Origin: Jiangella alkaliphila
GTDB lineage: Bacteria > Actinomycetota > Actinomycetes > Jiangellales > Jiangellaceae
NCBI RefSeq assembly: GCF_900105925.1
Contig: NZ_LT629791.1
Span: forward strand, 5,302,001 to 5,366,000
Length of the DNA stretch: 64,000 nucleotides
Direction of reading: 5' to 3'
Part shown: positions 41,848 to 50,488 of the stretch, piece by piece
How positions within the stretch are numbered: position 1 is the stretch's first letter
Layout of the letters: every line of letters starts with the position of its first letter
Position numbers and translations under genes: made by a program
Notes under the pieces: generated by a model
What the model saw: the letters and a program-made list of their open reading frames with translations, nothing else
Database searches by the model: none
What the model was told of the DNA's origin: nothing

Positions 41848-43280
41848 TGCGCTCCGGCCCCGTCATCGGCGTCGACGTCGGCACCAGTTCGGCGAAGGCG
41901 GTGGTGTTCGCGCCGGGTTCCGGGGTGCTGGGGTCAGGCTCGGCGGAGCACCCGACCAGGGTGCCGCGGCCGGGCTGGGCCGAGCAGGACCCGGCGGCAT
42001 GGTGGACGTCCGTGATGGCGGCCGTGCGCGCGGCGGTGGCCTCGGCCGGGGTGGCCGGGCGTGACGTGACGGCGATCGCGGTCAGCGGACAGGGCGCCGC
42101 GCTGGTCGCCCTGGACGGCGCGGGGGTGCCGGTGTTCCCGGCCCTCATCCACCTCGACCAGCGCGCGGCTGTTCCCTCCGTCGCGTGGCGCTCGGATGCG
42201 GCGCACGGGGCGTGGAACGTGGCGGCGAAGCTGGGCTGGCTGCGGGCCGAGGCTCCGGCGGCGTCCGAGGCGGCCGCCGTGTTCACCTCTGCCAGCGGGT
42301 ATCTGCTGCGTCGGCTGACCGGCGAAGCGTGGCAGTCGCATTCCGACGCCGGGATCGCCGACCTGTACGACGTGGCAGCACGGGGGTGGTCCGCCCGCGG
42401 GCTGGCGGCGGCCGGGGTGGACCAGGACCGCCTGCCGCAGCTCGCGTCGTCGACGTCGGTCGTCGGGTCGCTGCGGCCGGGACCGGCCGCGGACCTGGGG
42501 CTGAGCACGTCCTGCCTGGTCGTGGCCGGTGGCGAGGACACGTCGAGCGCGGCGCTGGCCGCTGGGGTGACCGGCCCGGCGGACGGCTTCCTCAGCCTGG
42601 GGTCGGCGGCGGTGCTGGGCGTGGCGGTCCCGGCCGGCGGCGACGGGCCGGTGCCGGTGCTGCGGTTCCCGCACGTGCTGGACGGACTCGACCTGCTGTC
42701 CGGCTCGAACGCGACGGCCGGCGCGGCGCTGCGGTGGCTGGCCGGGCTGCTCGGGCGCCCGGTGGACGAGCTGCTGGCGCTGGCCGCGGCGGAACCCGCC
42801 GGCGCCGACGGCGTCGACTTCCTGCCCTACCTGGCCGGCGAGCTGCACCCGGTCGCCGACCCGGCGGCGCGCGGGGTGTTCGCGGGGCTGTCGCTGGCGG
42901 CCGGGCCGGGCACGCTGGCCCGCGCCGTCGTCGAGGGCACGGCGTCGGCGATCGCGCACAACCTCGCCGCCGCGCGGTCGGCCGGGGCGACGCCGGACGC
43001 GCTGGTGGCGGTCGGCGGGCCGGCCCGGTCGGCTCTGTGGTGTCAGGCGATCGCCGACGCGACCGGGCTGCCCGTCACCGTGGCGTCCGGCGACGGCGCT
43101 GCCGGGGCCGCGGTGGGCGACGCGATGCTGGCGGCGGGCGAGGACAGCGGCGAGGCACGCGTCCTCGCCATCGAGCACCTGCGGACAGGACGGCGGCATG
43201 AACCCGACCCCAGCGAGCACGACCGAGCCGGCCAGCGCCTCGAGCGGCTCCAGCGCCTCTACGCCGCCACCCGTGGCTGA
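41847..43280 (+). CDS. FGGY-family carbohydrate kinase
   Basis: 477 residues, start overlapping the previous stop (TGATG). IGVDVGTSSAKAVVFAPG is the first phosphate loop, WAEQDPAAWW and ALIHLDQRA are family signatures, and the second half has GGEDTSSAALAAG, NATAGAALRWLAG, FLPYLAGELHP and the adenosine motif ALVAVGGPARSALWCQ. The sugar substrate is not identifiable from sequence. It lies between the SIS and SDR genes of the rightward operon. The extended C-terminus overlaps the SDR gene. Confidence 0.88.
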   Translation: MRSGPVIGVDVGTSSAKAVVFAPGSGVLGSGSAEHPTRVPRPGWAEQDPAAWWTSVMAAVRAAVASAGVAGRDVTAIAVSGQGAALVALDGAGVPVFPALIHLDQRAAVPSVAWRSDAAHGAWNVAAKLGWLRAEAPAASEAAAVFTSASGYLLRRLTGEAWQSHSDAGIADLYDVAARGWSARGLAAAGVDQDRLPQLASSTSVVGSLRPGPAADLGLSTSCLVVAGGEDTSSAALAAGVTGPADGFLSLGSAAVLGVAVPAGGDGPVPVLRFPHVLDGLDLLSGSNATAGAALRWLAGLLGRPVDELLALAAAEPAGADGVDFLPYLAGELHPVADPAARGVFAGLSLAAGPGTLARAVVEGTASAIAHNLAAARSAGATPDALVAVGGPARSALWCQAIADATGLPVTVASGDGAAGAAVGDAMLAAGEDSGEARVLAIEHLRTGRRHEPDPSEHDRAGQRLERLQRLYAATRG

Positions 43281-43998
43281 GCCACAGGCCCTCGTCACCG
43301 GCGGCGCGTCCGGTATCGGCGCGGCCACGTGCGCCGCCCTGCTGGCCGACGGCTGGATGGTGACCAGCCTCGACCTGCGCCCGTCGCCCCTGACCGGGGT
43401 CCGCTCCGTGATCGCCGACGTCACCGACGAGGCCGGGCTGCGCGCCGCCGTCGCGTCGGCCGGCCCCTTGCGGGCGCTGGTCTGCTCGGCCGGGATCTCC
43501 GGCAGCTCCGCCGGCGACGGCCCGGTCGAGGCGGCCGACGCGGCCGCCTTCGACGCCGTCCTGGCGGTGAACCTGCGCGGCGCGTTCCTGGCCGCGGGGG
43601 CCGCCTGGGCGGCGCTGACCGCGCAACCAGGCGCGGCGATCGTGACGGTGTCGAGCGTGCTCGGCCTCACCGGCGGCGGCGGGCCGTTCCGCAGCCACGC
43701 CTACGTGGCGGCCAAGGGCGGCCTGGTGTCGCTGACGAAGGCGCTGGCCGCGGCCGGTGCGGCCAGCGGACTGCGGGCCAACTGCGTCGCGCCCGGGCTG
43801 GTGCGCACGCCGCTGGCCCGCCGGGTCAGCGAGGACCCGGCGCTGGCGGAGTGGGTGGCGGCCAAGCAACCGCTGCTCGGCGACCTGCTCGAGCCCGACG
43901 ACGTCGGCGCGCTGATCGCCTTCCTCTGCGGCCCCGCCGCCCGCGCCGTCACCGGCCAGACCATCGCCGTCGACGCCGGCTGGCAACTGGACGGGTGA
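43273..43998 (+). CDS. Short-chain dehydrogenase/reductase
   Basis: 241 residues from a GTG at 43273, which overlaps the kinase stop by 8 nt. An ATG at 43198 would add 25 low-complexity residues inside the kinase gene, and I prefer the shorter form. TGGASGIGAATCA binds NAD(P), CSAGISGS is the NAG-like motif, and the catalytic pair is in SHAYVAAKGG with VSSVLG before it. It probably oxidises or reduces the sugar or its alcohol. Last gene of the operon. Confidence 0.85.
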   Translation: MAEPQALVTGGASGIGAATCAALLADGWMVTSLDLRPSPLTGVRSVIADVTDEAGLRAAVASAGPLRALVCSAGISGSSAGDGPVEAADAAAFDAVLAVNLRGAFLAAGAAWAALTAQPGAAIVTVSSVLGLTGGGGPFRSHAYVAAKGGLVSLTKALAAAGAASGLRANCVAPGLVRTPLARRVSEDPALAEWVAAKQPLLGDLLEPDDVGALIAFLCGPAARAVTGQTIAVDAGWQLDG

Positions 43999-44508
43999 TC
44001 ACGCCTGCCCAGGAACGTAAGGGATCAGGCCCAGCCGTGCTGCCTCCTCTTGGAGGTCCTGTGGCAAGGTCCGAGCGTCGACGACGAAACCGTTGCTCAG
44101 CTGGACCAGCCAGGCCATGGGGTTCTTCTCGATCATGTCGTGTCTCGTCCACTGCGGATCCATCACCCCGATCCGGAGCAGGTCCATGATCAGACGTCCC
44201 TTGTTGCCCATGGTCGCCTGCTTCACGCCGAACAGCCGGGCCAGTTCGTCGGTGCGCAGGTGCGGACGCTGGGCGGGGTCGGACAGGAAGTTCACCCGTC
44301 CGATCGTGTACACCACGCCCGCCGCCCAGATCCGCCGATCGCCGCGCGCCAGCGGCGACGGCCGCTTCCGCGCGAGGGTCTCGACGAGGCGGCGACTCAG
44401 CTGCGCATAATCGTCGTCAAGATGATCAGCGCAGAACGCGTCCGTGATCTCGGAGACCTCACTGACGACCGGCCGCAGCGCGATCGGCAGGGTTGTCGGT
44501 GTCGTCAC
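43999..44508 (-). CDS. DUF6398-domain protein
   Basis: 169 residues from a GTG. VVSEVSEITDAFCADHLDDDY, KRPSPLARGDRRIWAAGVVY and VKQATMGNKGRLIMDLLRI are the conserved segments of DUF6398, a domain of unknown function that is often found with SEC-C motifs or alone. It is cytoplasmic and convergent with the SDR gene, with no gap between their stops. Confidence 0.75.
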   Translation of the reverse strand: MTTPTTLPIALRPVVSEVSEITDAFCADHLDDDYAQLSRRLVETLARKRPSPLARGDRRIWAAGVVYTIGRVNFLSDPAQRPHLRTDELARLFGVKQATMGNKGRLIMDLLRIGVMDPQWTRHDMIEKNPMAWLVQLSNGFVVDARTLPQDLQEEAARLGLIPYVPGQA

Positions 44509-44556
44509 GCACCGCGACGATACCCACTGCCGTGCCAGGCCGCACGACCGCGTCCG

Positions 44557-46311
44557 TCAGAATGGCGGGATCTCCGCCGGGTCGGCGGCGCCGGGCAGCG
44601 TGGGCATGACCGGCGGAGGCCGGTTCGTGTAGGTATGCCTGAGCGGACTCGTCCACACCGTGAGCTCCGGCGCAGATCGGGTGAGCCCCCAGCCTCCGTC
44701 GTGCTTGAGCCGGTGATCGTGGCGGCAACACGAGCCGAGATTCGCCTCGTCCGTCGGCCCGCCGGCTGCGTGGTCGAGAGCATGGTCCTGGTCGCCGCGC
44801 GTGGCCGGAGCCCGGCAGGCCGGGTGGGTGCAGTACCGGTCGCGGATCTGCACCGTCCGTCGCAGCCGGGATCGCGCGCGACGCCGGAGCGGGTCGTCCG
44901 GCGGGACGTCGTCGGCTTCGCCGGTGGCGTGCTGTGCGGCGACATCGGCGAGCACGGCGTCCCAGCCGCGCTCGAGGCCGACCGCGATGAGCTCAGGCAG
45001 TTCGCCGGCCTTCAGCTGCAGCTCGACGATCGCGGAACGGCCGCGGCCGGGCACGCCTGCCAGCGTCGGCGCTCCGCTGCCGGCAGGGGTCGGTCGGAGG
45101 CGCGTGACGCCGCCGTCGATCGGGCGGCCGTCGTGATCGCAGATCACCCAGCGCCACTCCGCACCGCGCATCGACGCGAGGAGGGGCCGGGCCTGTGATG
45201 CCGGAACGAAGTCCCAGCCGACGATCTCGGCGGGATGCTCGTTCAACCCGAGCATGGCGGCGACCTCGACGCGCAGCTCCCGAACGCACCACCCGCTCGG
45301 CGCAGCGCCGGCAGCGGCCGGGCCACCCGGTCCAGGGGTCATAGTCGTGTCCGTCGTGCCCGCTGTCACCGCCCCATCGGCTGCTCGCCGGTCCAGCGCG
45401 GTCTCAGCCGCCGGGCGGCCACCGTCGCCGCGATCGCCGTCACAGGAGTGGCCGCCAGCGGTGGTGCCCTGCTCCCGCTCCGCCGAGTCGACGACGGGGT
45501 GGGCGAGGACGTGGTCGATGATCTGGTTCTCGGCGAGCGCGTCGAAGGTGCCGTCGAGCATGCCGAGATAGAGGTCGGCGCGGATGTGGTCGATCGGCCG
45601 GGCGTCACCGGCGTGTTTGCAGGCCCGTGCCAGCGTGTCGATGCGGTCGCACGCCGCGGCGGCCCGATCGATCGGCAGGTCCAGCCCGTGCAGGTTCGCG
45701 GTGCCGTCGTCGTTGCGCGATCCCTCGACTCGGCGGCCCTTGACCGCGGCCCGGTAACGGCGCTCGGCCCAGCCGGGGTCGATCGCGATCGCCGCCCGCT
45801 TGATCCGGTCGATCAGCACACCGACCAGCAACCCGGCCGCGACCGGCAGCAGGGCGGCGATCACCTGAGCGGCGTGGTCGTCGTCCAGTCCGATGGTCCA
45901 GTGGACGAACGCACGTGCCCGCGGCTCGTCCAGGACGCCGGCCTCCATCGCCTCACCCAGCATCGGCAGCCGCTCGTGCACCTGCCAGGCGAACTCGAAC
46001 GTGCTGTCGGCGCGGCGGCGCGACCACATCAGCGCCGCCCTGGCCTCCTCAGCGGCGAACTCGCCAGGGCTCTCCAGCCGCGACACACCCTCCGGAGTAT
46101 GCGGCCGGCGCATCCCAGTCTCCAGCAGCGCCCGCAGGAACACCCCCTGCGCATGACACACCTGCCGATACGCCGCGGCCATCACGTCCACCGTGTCGTG
46201 CCCACTGACCCGCCGCACCGGGATCTCCGCCAGCACCGCACTCAGCTCGGCACCCGGCCGCATCGTCGCCAGCCCGGCGGGGACCGCTTCGAGGGTGTTC
46301 ACAGGCGACAC
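44557..46311 (-). CDS. DUF222/HNH endonuclease protein, 13E12 type
   Basis: 584 residues from a GTG with AAGGG 9 nt upstream. The N-terminal DUF222 region (about 40-230) includes ALMWSRRRADSTFEFAWQVHERLPML and ERRYRAAVKGRRVEG; the C-terminal HNH motif has RDRYCTHPACRAP, DHALDHAAGG and NLGSCCRHDHRLKHDGGW. This multi-copy family (REP13E12 in mycobacteria) is of uncertain function and in mycobacteria contains LexA-bound copies. Here a SOS-type box lies inside its promoter. Confidence 0.88.
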   Translation of the reverse strand: MSPVNTLEAVPAGLATMRPGAELSAVLAEIPVRRVSGHDTVDVMAAAYRQVCHAQGVFLRALLETGMRRPHTPEGVSRLESPGEFAAEEARAALMWSRRRADSTFEFAWQVHERLPMLGEAMEAGVLDEPRARAFVHWTIGLDDDHAAQVIAALLPVAAGLLVGVLIDRIKRAAIAIDPGWAERRYRAAVKGRRVEGSRNDDGTANLHGLDLPIDRAAAACDRIDTLARACKHAGDARPIDHIRADLYLGMLDGTFDALAENQIIDHVLAHPVVDSAEREQGTTAGGHSCDGDRGDGGRPAAETALDRRAADGAVTAGTTDTTMTPGPGGPAAAGAAPSGWCVRELRVEVAAMLGLNEHPAEIVGWDFVPASQARPLLASMRGAEWRWVICDHDGRPIDGGVTRLRPTPAGSGAPTLAGVPGRGRSAIVELQLKAGELPELIAVGLERGWDAVLADVAAQHATGEADDVPPDDPLRRRARSRLRRTVQIRDRYCTHPACRAPATRGDQDHALDHAAGGPTDEANLGSCCRHDHRLKHDGGWGLTRSAPELTVWTSPLRHTYTNRPPPVMPTLPGAADPAEIPPF

Positions 46312-46380
46312 GGCAGCGGACCCTTCTCAAGCGCAGGCGACGATCTAGAGGCGCCTCAACACGTTCAACGGCACTCCATC

Positions 46381-46409
46381 ATTATATTTCGAACATGTAT
46401 TCGCCACAA
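46381..46409 (-). promoter_or_regulatory. SOS-type promoter of the DUF222/HNH gene
   Basis: On the minus strand TTGTGG (46409-46404), 17-nt spacer, perfect TATAAT (46386-46381). The spacer holds GCGAATACATGTTCGA (46404-46389), which matches the actinobacterial LexA box TCGAAC-N4-GTTCGA with one perfect half. LexA bound there would block polymerase until DNA damage. Confidence 0.7.
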
Positions 46410-46456
46410 CTCGAAACCGAGCCGGACGCTGGATCTGCGCGCAGCAGGGCGACCGG

Positions 46457-47320
46457 TCACTTCGACTGGGGCAGCTTGACCGAGCCGCGACGAGGGACGG
46501 CGGCGGAGGGCGGGGGCACGACCGGGCCGATGTCGCCGTCAGGGGCGGTGTCGAGGTCGACGATGAGCGGAGCGTGGTCGCTGGGGCCGGTGCCCTTGCG
46601 GGCGTGGCGGTCGACCCAGGCGGCGGCGACCCGGTCGGCGACCGGGGCGCTGGCGAGTATGAGGTCGATGCGCATGCCGAGGTCCTTGTGGAACATGCCG
46701 GCGCGGTAGTCCCAGTACGTGAACACCCGCTGCGTCGGCCACCGGTCGCGGACAACGTCGTGGAGGCCGGCGGACTGGAGGCCGGCCAGGGCGGCCCGCT
46801 CGGGCTCGGTGACGTGGGTCTGCCCGGCGTAGGCGTCGGGGTCGAACACGTCGGCGCCGGCGGGGGCGATGTTCATGTCGCCGCACACCATGACGGCGTC
46901 GGGGCCGGCCACGACCTGGGCGCGCAGCGCCGCCAGCCACTCCAGCTTGTACGCGTAGTGCTCGGAGTCGGGCTCGCGGCCGTTGGGCACGTAGACGGAG
47001 TGCACCCGCACTCCCCCGCACGTGGCGGAGACGGCGCGGGCCTCCTGATGCGGGAAGCCCGGCCCGCCCGGCAGCCCCAGCACGACGTCGTCGAGGCCGA
47101 CCTTGGAGAACAGCGCGACGCCGTTCCAGCGCGCCTCACCGTGGTAGGCCGCCTGGTAGCCGCGCTTCTCCAGCTCGGCGCCGAGCAGTTCCTCGACGAG
47201 GTCGTCGGCGAGCTTGGTCTCCTGCAGGCAGACGACATCGGGTTGGCGCTGGTCGAGCCAGGGCAACAGCCGCGGCATGCGCTGCTTGACGGAGTTGACG
47301 TTCCACGTGGCGACTCTCAC
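46457..47320 (-). CDS. xth: Exodeoxyribonuclease III
   Basis: 287 residues from a GTG at 47320 (VRVATWNVNSVKQRMPRLL); a GTG ten codons earlier is possible but less typical. EEP-fold motifs: CLQETKLAD (metal Glu), WNGVALFSK, VMVCGDMNIAPAGADV, HKDLGMRIDLILAS and GPSDHAPLIVDL. Known members act at abasic sites and 3' blocks in base-excision repair. It lies upstream (in transcription order) of the SOS-controlled HNH gene but has its own promoter region. Confidence 0.9.
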   Translation of the reverse strand: MRVATWNVNSVKQRMPRLLPWLDQRQPDVVCLQETKLADDLVEELLGAELEKRGYQAAYHGEARWNGVALFSKVGLDDVVLGLPGGPGFPHQEARAVSATCGGVRVHSVYVPNGREPDSEHYAYKLEWLAALRAQVVAGPDAVMVCGDMNIAPAGADVFDPDAYAGQTHVTEPERAALAGLQSAGLHDVVRDRWPTQRVFTYWDYRAGMFHKDLGMRIDLILASAPVADRVAAAWVDRHARKGTGPSDHAPLIVDLDTAPDGDIGPVVPPPSAAVPRRGSVKLPQSK

Positions 47321-47361
47321 CGCACCTACCGTAGCGGCGTCCACCGACACCCACGGACCAC

Positions 47362-47883
47362 GTGGCCGACAAGGGATCCCGGATCACCGGGCTCGCTCCG
47401 GGCCGGGCTCCAGGACGCCTCACGCCACGTCTGCTGGTGTCAGCGTTGCTGACCTTCACGACCTGGGCCGCCGTGACGCTGCTCGGCTCGGCGTCGCTGT
47501 GCAGCGCGTCGTCCGCCGACTGCTCCGCGGGCGTCGGCACGGGGTGGCTCGTCTGTGGCGTACTCGTCGTCGGCTACCTGACTCTCCACGTCACGATCGA
47601 CCTGGCCGAACACGCGCGAGAGCGCTTCGGGCAGCGCCGAGCGGCCTGGTTGACCTGCCGGGCGCCGCTACTCGCCGGCATCACCACGGGTGCGGGTGCC
47701 GGGGCTGCCCTCGCGCTCGGCCCCGACCGAGCCGAAGGCGTGCGCCAGGCGCTCGACGGCGTGCCCGGCACCGAAGCGGCCTTCATCTCGGCGGTCGTCG
47801 CGGTGCTGGCCGCCCTCTGGGGCCTGACCGTGGCGGCGCGGCTGCCGTCGGCGCTGCGCCAGCGCTATACCGCGTCCGAATAG
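47362..47883 (+). CDS. Membrane protein, unknown function
   Basis: 173 residues from a GTG. About four hydrophobic segments (LLVSALLTFTTWAAVTLLG, GWLVCGVLVVGYLTLHVTI, and two near the C-terminus), with a short loop CSASSADCSAG that may hold a disulfide. No ribosome site is obvious and I cannot name a family. It is divergent from xth. Confidence 0.5.
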   Translation: MADKGSRITGLAPGRAPGRLTPRLLVSALLTFTTWAAVTLLGSASLCSASSADCSAGVGTGWLVCGVLVVGYLTLHVTIDLAEHARERFGQRRAAWLTCRAPLLAGITTGAGAGAALALGPDRAEGVRQALDGVPGTEAAFISAVVAVLAALWGLTVAARLPSALRQRYTASE

Positions 47884-47908
47884 GTCGTGTGCGGGCCGAA
47901 TGACGGCG

Positions 47909-48611
47909 TCAGCGGTGCTGCAGCGCCAGCCGCAACCCGAAGCCGACCAGCACGACGCCCGTCACGCGGTCGGCCACGCGGGCGAACCGGGACCGGCCGA
48001 GGGTGCGCGCCATGAATCCGGCGCCGGTGATGACGAACGCGAACCAGAGCATTCCGATGAGGTTGTGCACGACCGCCAGCGCAATTCCCATCAGCAGCGG
48101 CGACGTGCCGTCCGGAATGAACTGCGGAATGGTCGCGACATAGAAGACGCCGATCTTCGGATTCAGGATGTTCGTGCCCAGTCCGGTCAGCCACGAGACC
48201 CACAGCGAGCCGCGGCCGGACGGTTCCTCCGGCAGCACCGCGTCCTCGGAGTCGCCGCGCCGCCGGAGGCTCGTCCACAGCAGGTGGACGCCGAGCCAGA
48301 TCAGGTACACCGCGCCGGCCAGCGTGAGCACCCGGTACGCCGTCTCCGACGCGACCAGCAATGCCGACGCGCCCACGGCGGCGGCGACGCCCCACGCCAG
48401 GCAGCCGGCGCCGGGACTAGCCAATGGCCACCGCCAGGTCCTAGACGGCGGCGAGACCCACAAGGGAAAAGAAGAACAGCGCGGCGGCGACGGCGTGCGC
48501 GCGGCCGCGGCTGACGGCGGCGCGCAGCACCAGCGCGGTGTCGATGCCGGGGATGACGGTGAGCAGCGCGGCGACGACGGAGAACGACAACAAAGCCTGG
48601 CTGATGGTCAC
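47909..48611 (-). pseudogene. LysE-family exporter, disrupted
   Basis: From a GTG at 48611 the frame reads SQALLSFSVVAALLTVIPGI and ALVLRAAVSRGRAHAVAAAL, the start of a LysE/RhtB exporter, then goes into foreign sequence with a stop. From about 48405 a second frame resumes at GCLAWGVAAAVGASALLVAS and runs to the end (LNPKIGVFYVATIPQF, the family motif). Length 703 nt is not a multiple of three. About 50 bp between the parts do not belong. The gene is almost certainly non-functional. Confidence 0.75.
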
Positions 48612-48690
48612 GGACCAGCCTAACCCGGGGCGAACTCGGACGGATTCCCCGCTATCGGCCCCGCGTGATTTTACTCGTCGTGACAATCGC

Positions 48691-48704
48691 GAACAAGACT
48701 GTTC
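48691..48704. promoter_or_regulatory. Small inverted repeat before the 71-residue gene
   Basis: GAACA-AGAC-TGTTC, a perfect 5-bp-arm dyad in an AT-richer stretch 72 nt before the start. It resembles a LexA box but with the wrong spacing of the GAAC/GTTC cores. Operator function is inference. Confidence 0.3.
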
Positions 48705-48775
48705 ATGATCGGCCGCTTCGGTTACCGTCCGAATCGGAGCTGCTGGACTTTCGAACGCGAGAAACGAGGCCGCCC

Positions 48776-48991
48776 ATGGACCGTCTGCAGCACATCGTGA
48801 CGTTCTGCGGCAACTGCGACTGCGGGTGTCCGGAGTTGTTCCTGGACCACAACGCACCGCCCGAGCGCCGGGTCGTCATCACCGACGACTTCGGCCAGCG
48901 CGTGCAAATGAGCCTGGCCCAGTTCCGGATCATCGTCGAGTCGGCCAAGGAGGGCCAGCTCGACGAGGTGCTGCAGCCGGCCAACGCCTGA
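48776..48991 (+). CDS. Conserved small Cys-rich protein
   Basis: 71 residues from the ATG at 48776 (MDRLQHIVTFCGNCDCGCPE). CGNCDCGCPELF looks like a metal-binding cysteine cluster; VVITDDFGQRVQMSLAQFR follows. I recall similar small proteins in Streptomyces and relatives without known function. The longer frame from 48665 adds residues with no match. No strong ribosome site. Confidence 0.7.
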   Translation: MDRLQHIVTFCGNCDCGCPELFLDHNAPPERRVVITDDFGQRVQMSLAQFRIIVESAKEGQLDEVLQPANA

Positions 48992-49021
48992 CGACGCCGG
49001 CCGGCCGCACACCCGTCCGCG

Positions 49022-50473
49022 TCAGTGGTACGCCGGCGCGACCTTGCCGACGGCGTCGCCGATGCGGTGCACCCGCATGGCGTTGGTGGAGCCGGGGATG
49101 CCGGGGGGCGAGCCGGCGACGATGATGACGAGGTCGCCGCGGCGGCAGCGCTCCTGCTCGAGCAGCATGCGGTCGACCTGCTTGACCATCTCGTCGGTGT
49201 GGTCGACGTGCTCGGCGGTGAACGCCTCGATGCCCCACGACAGCGCCAGCTGGTGCCTGGTGGCGCTCAGCGGGCTGAACGCCAGCAGCGGGATACCGGG
49301 CCGCAGCCGGGCCATCCGGCGCGCGGAGTCGCCGCTCTGGGTGAACGCGACCAGGTACTTCGCGCCCAGCAGGACGCCGGTCTCGACCGCGGCCTTGGTG
49401 ATGGCGCCGCCCTTGGTGCGCGGCTTGGTGCCCAGCGGCGGGATGCGCTCGAGGCCGTGTTCCTCGACGGTCTCGACGATCTTCGCCATGGTCCGGACGG
49501 TCTCGATGGGATAGGCCCCCACGCTGGTCTCGCCGGACAGCATGACGGCGTCGGCGCCGTCGAGCACCGCGTTGGCGACGTCGGAGGTCTCGGCGCGGGT
49601 GGGCCGCGGGTTGGTGATCATGGAGTCGAGCATCTGGGTGGCGACGATGACCGGCTTGGCCCGCCGGCGGCACATCTCGACGGCGGTCTTCTGCACCAGC
49701 GGGACGTCCCACAGCGGCAGCTCGACGCCGAGGTCGCCGCGGGCGACCATGACGCCGTCGAACGCGTCGACGATGTCGGCGAGGTTCTCGACCGCCTGCG
49801 GCTTCTCGACCTTCGCGATGACCGGCAGCCGCACGCCCTCTTCGGCCATGATGCGGTGGACGTCGTCGACGTCGGACGCGGACCGGACGAACGACAGCGC
49901 GATCATGTCGGCGCCGATGCGCAGCCCCCAGCGCAGATCCTCGATGTCCTTCTCGGACAGCGCCGGCACGCTGACCGCGGTGCCGGGCAGGTTGAGGCCC
50001 TTGTGGTTGGAGACCTTGCCGCCGATGACGACGGTGGTCACGACGTCGGTGTCGGTGACCTCGGTGACGTCCAGCGCGAGCCGGCCGTCGTCGATGAGCA
50101 CGCTGTCGCCGGCCGCGACGTCGCCGGGAAGGCCCTTGTAGGTGGTGGACGCACGCTCGGCCGTGCCCTCGACGTCCTCGACCGTGATGGTGAACGTCTG
50201 GCCGACCTCCAGCTCGGCCGACCCGCCGGCGAACTCGCCGAGGCGGATCTTCGGGCCCTGCAGGTCGACGAGGACGCCCACGTTGCGCTCGGCCTCGGTG
50301 GCCGCCTTGCGCACTCGCAGATACCGTTCCTCGTGCTCCGCGTGGCTGCCGTGGCTGAGGTTGAACCGGGCGACGTCCATGCCGACGTCGATCAGTTCCC
50401 GCAGCCGCTCCGGCGAGTCGGTCGCTGGACCAAGAGTGCAAACAATCTTCGCTCTACGCACGTCCGCCAACAC
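49022..50473 (-). CDS. pyk: Pyruvate kinase
   Basis: 483 residues starting GTG (VLADVRRAKIVCTLGPA). The substrate/metal sites VARFNLSHGSHAEH, DLQGPKIRLGEF, VIAKVEKPQAVENL, GVMVARGDLGVELP and MLDSMITNPRPTRAE are all present. Converts phosphoenolpyruvate and ADP to pyruvate and ATP in glycolysis. TAGTGT just before the start suggests a leaderless message. It lies 15 nt after gltD. Confidence 0.95.
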   Translation of the reverse strand: MLADVRRAKIVCTLGPATDSPERLRELIDVGMDVARFNLSHGSHAEHEERYLRVRKAATEAERNVGVLVDLQGPKIRLGEFAGGSAELEVGQTFTITVEDVEGTAERASTTYKGLPGDVAAGDSVLIDDGRLALDVTEVTDTDVVTTVVIGGKVSNHKGLNLPGTAVSVPALSEKDIEDLRWGLRIGADMIALSFVRSASDVDDVHRIMAEEGVRLPVIAKVEKPQAVENLADIVDAFDGVMVARGDLGVELPLWDVPLVQKTAVEMCRRRAKPVIVATQMLDSMITNPRPTRAETSDVANAVLDGADAVMLSGETSVGAYPIETVRTMAKIVETVEEHGLERIPPLGTKPRTKGGAITKAAVETGVLLGAKYLVAFTQSGDSARRMARLRPGIPLLAFSPLSATRHQLALSWGIEAFTAEHVDHTDEMVKQVDRMLLEQERCRRGDLVIIVAGSPPGIPGSTNAMRVHRIGDAVGKVAPAYH

Positions 50474-50488
50474 TAGTCTTCTCTGGGC

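Noticed and set aside
43198-43272. N-terminal extension of the SDR from an ATG at 43198
   Set aside because: Those 25 residues are low-complexity Ser/Pro/Thr and lie in the coding part of the kinase gene; the GTG at 43273 gives a normal SDR start.
48691-48704. LexA box before the 71-residue gene
   Set aside because: GAACA-N4-TGTTC puts the GAAC and GTTC cores 6 nt apart, whereas the SOS box needs 4.
6090-49021. attL/attR pair for an element at the tRNA
   Set aside because: I did not find a second copy of the tRNA 3' end (for example GGGTTCGAGTCCCACC) in the window. A search by eye can miss diverged copies, so this only rejects a claim of proof.
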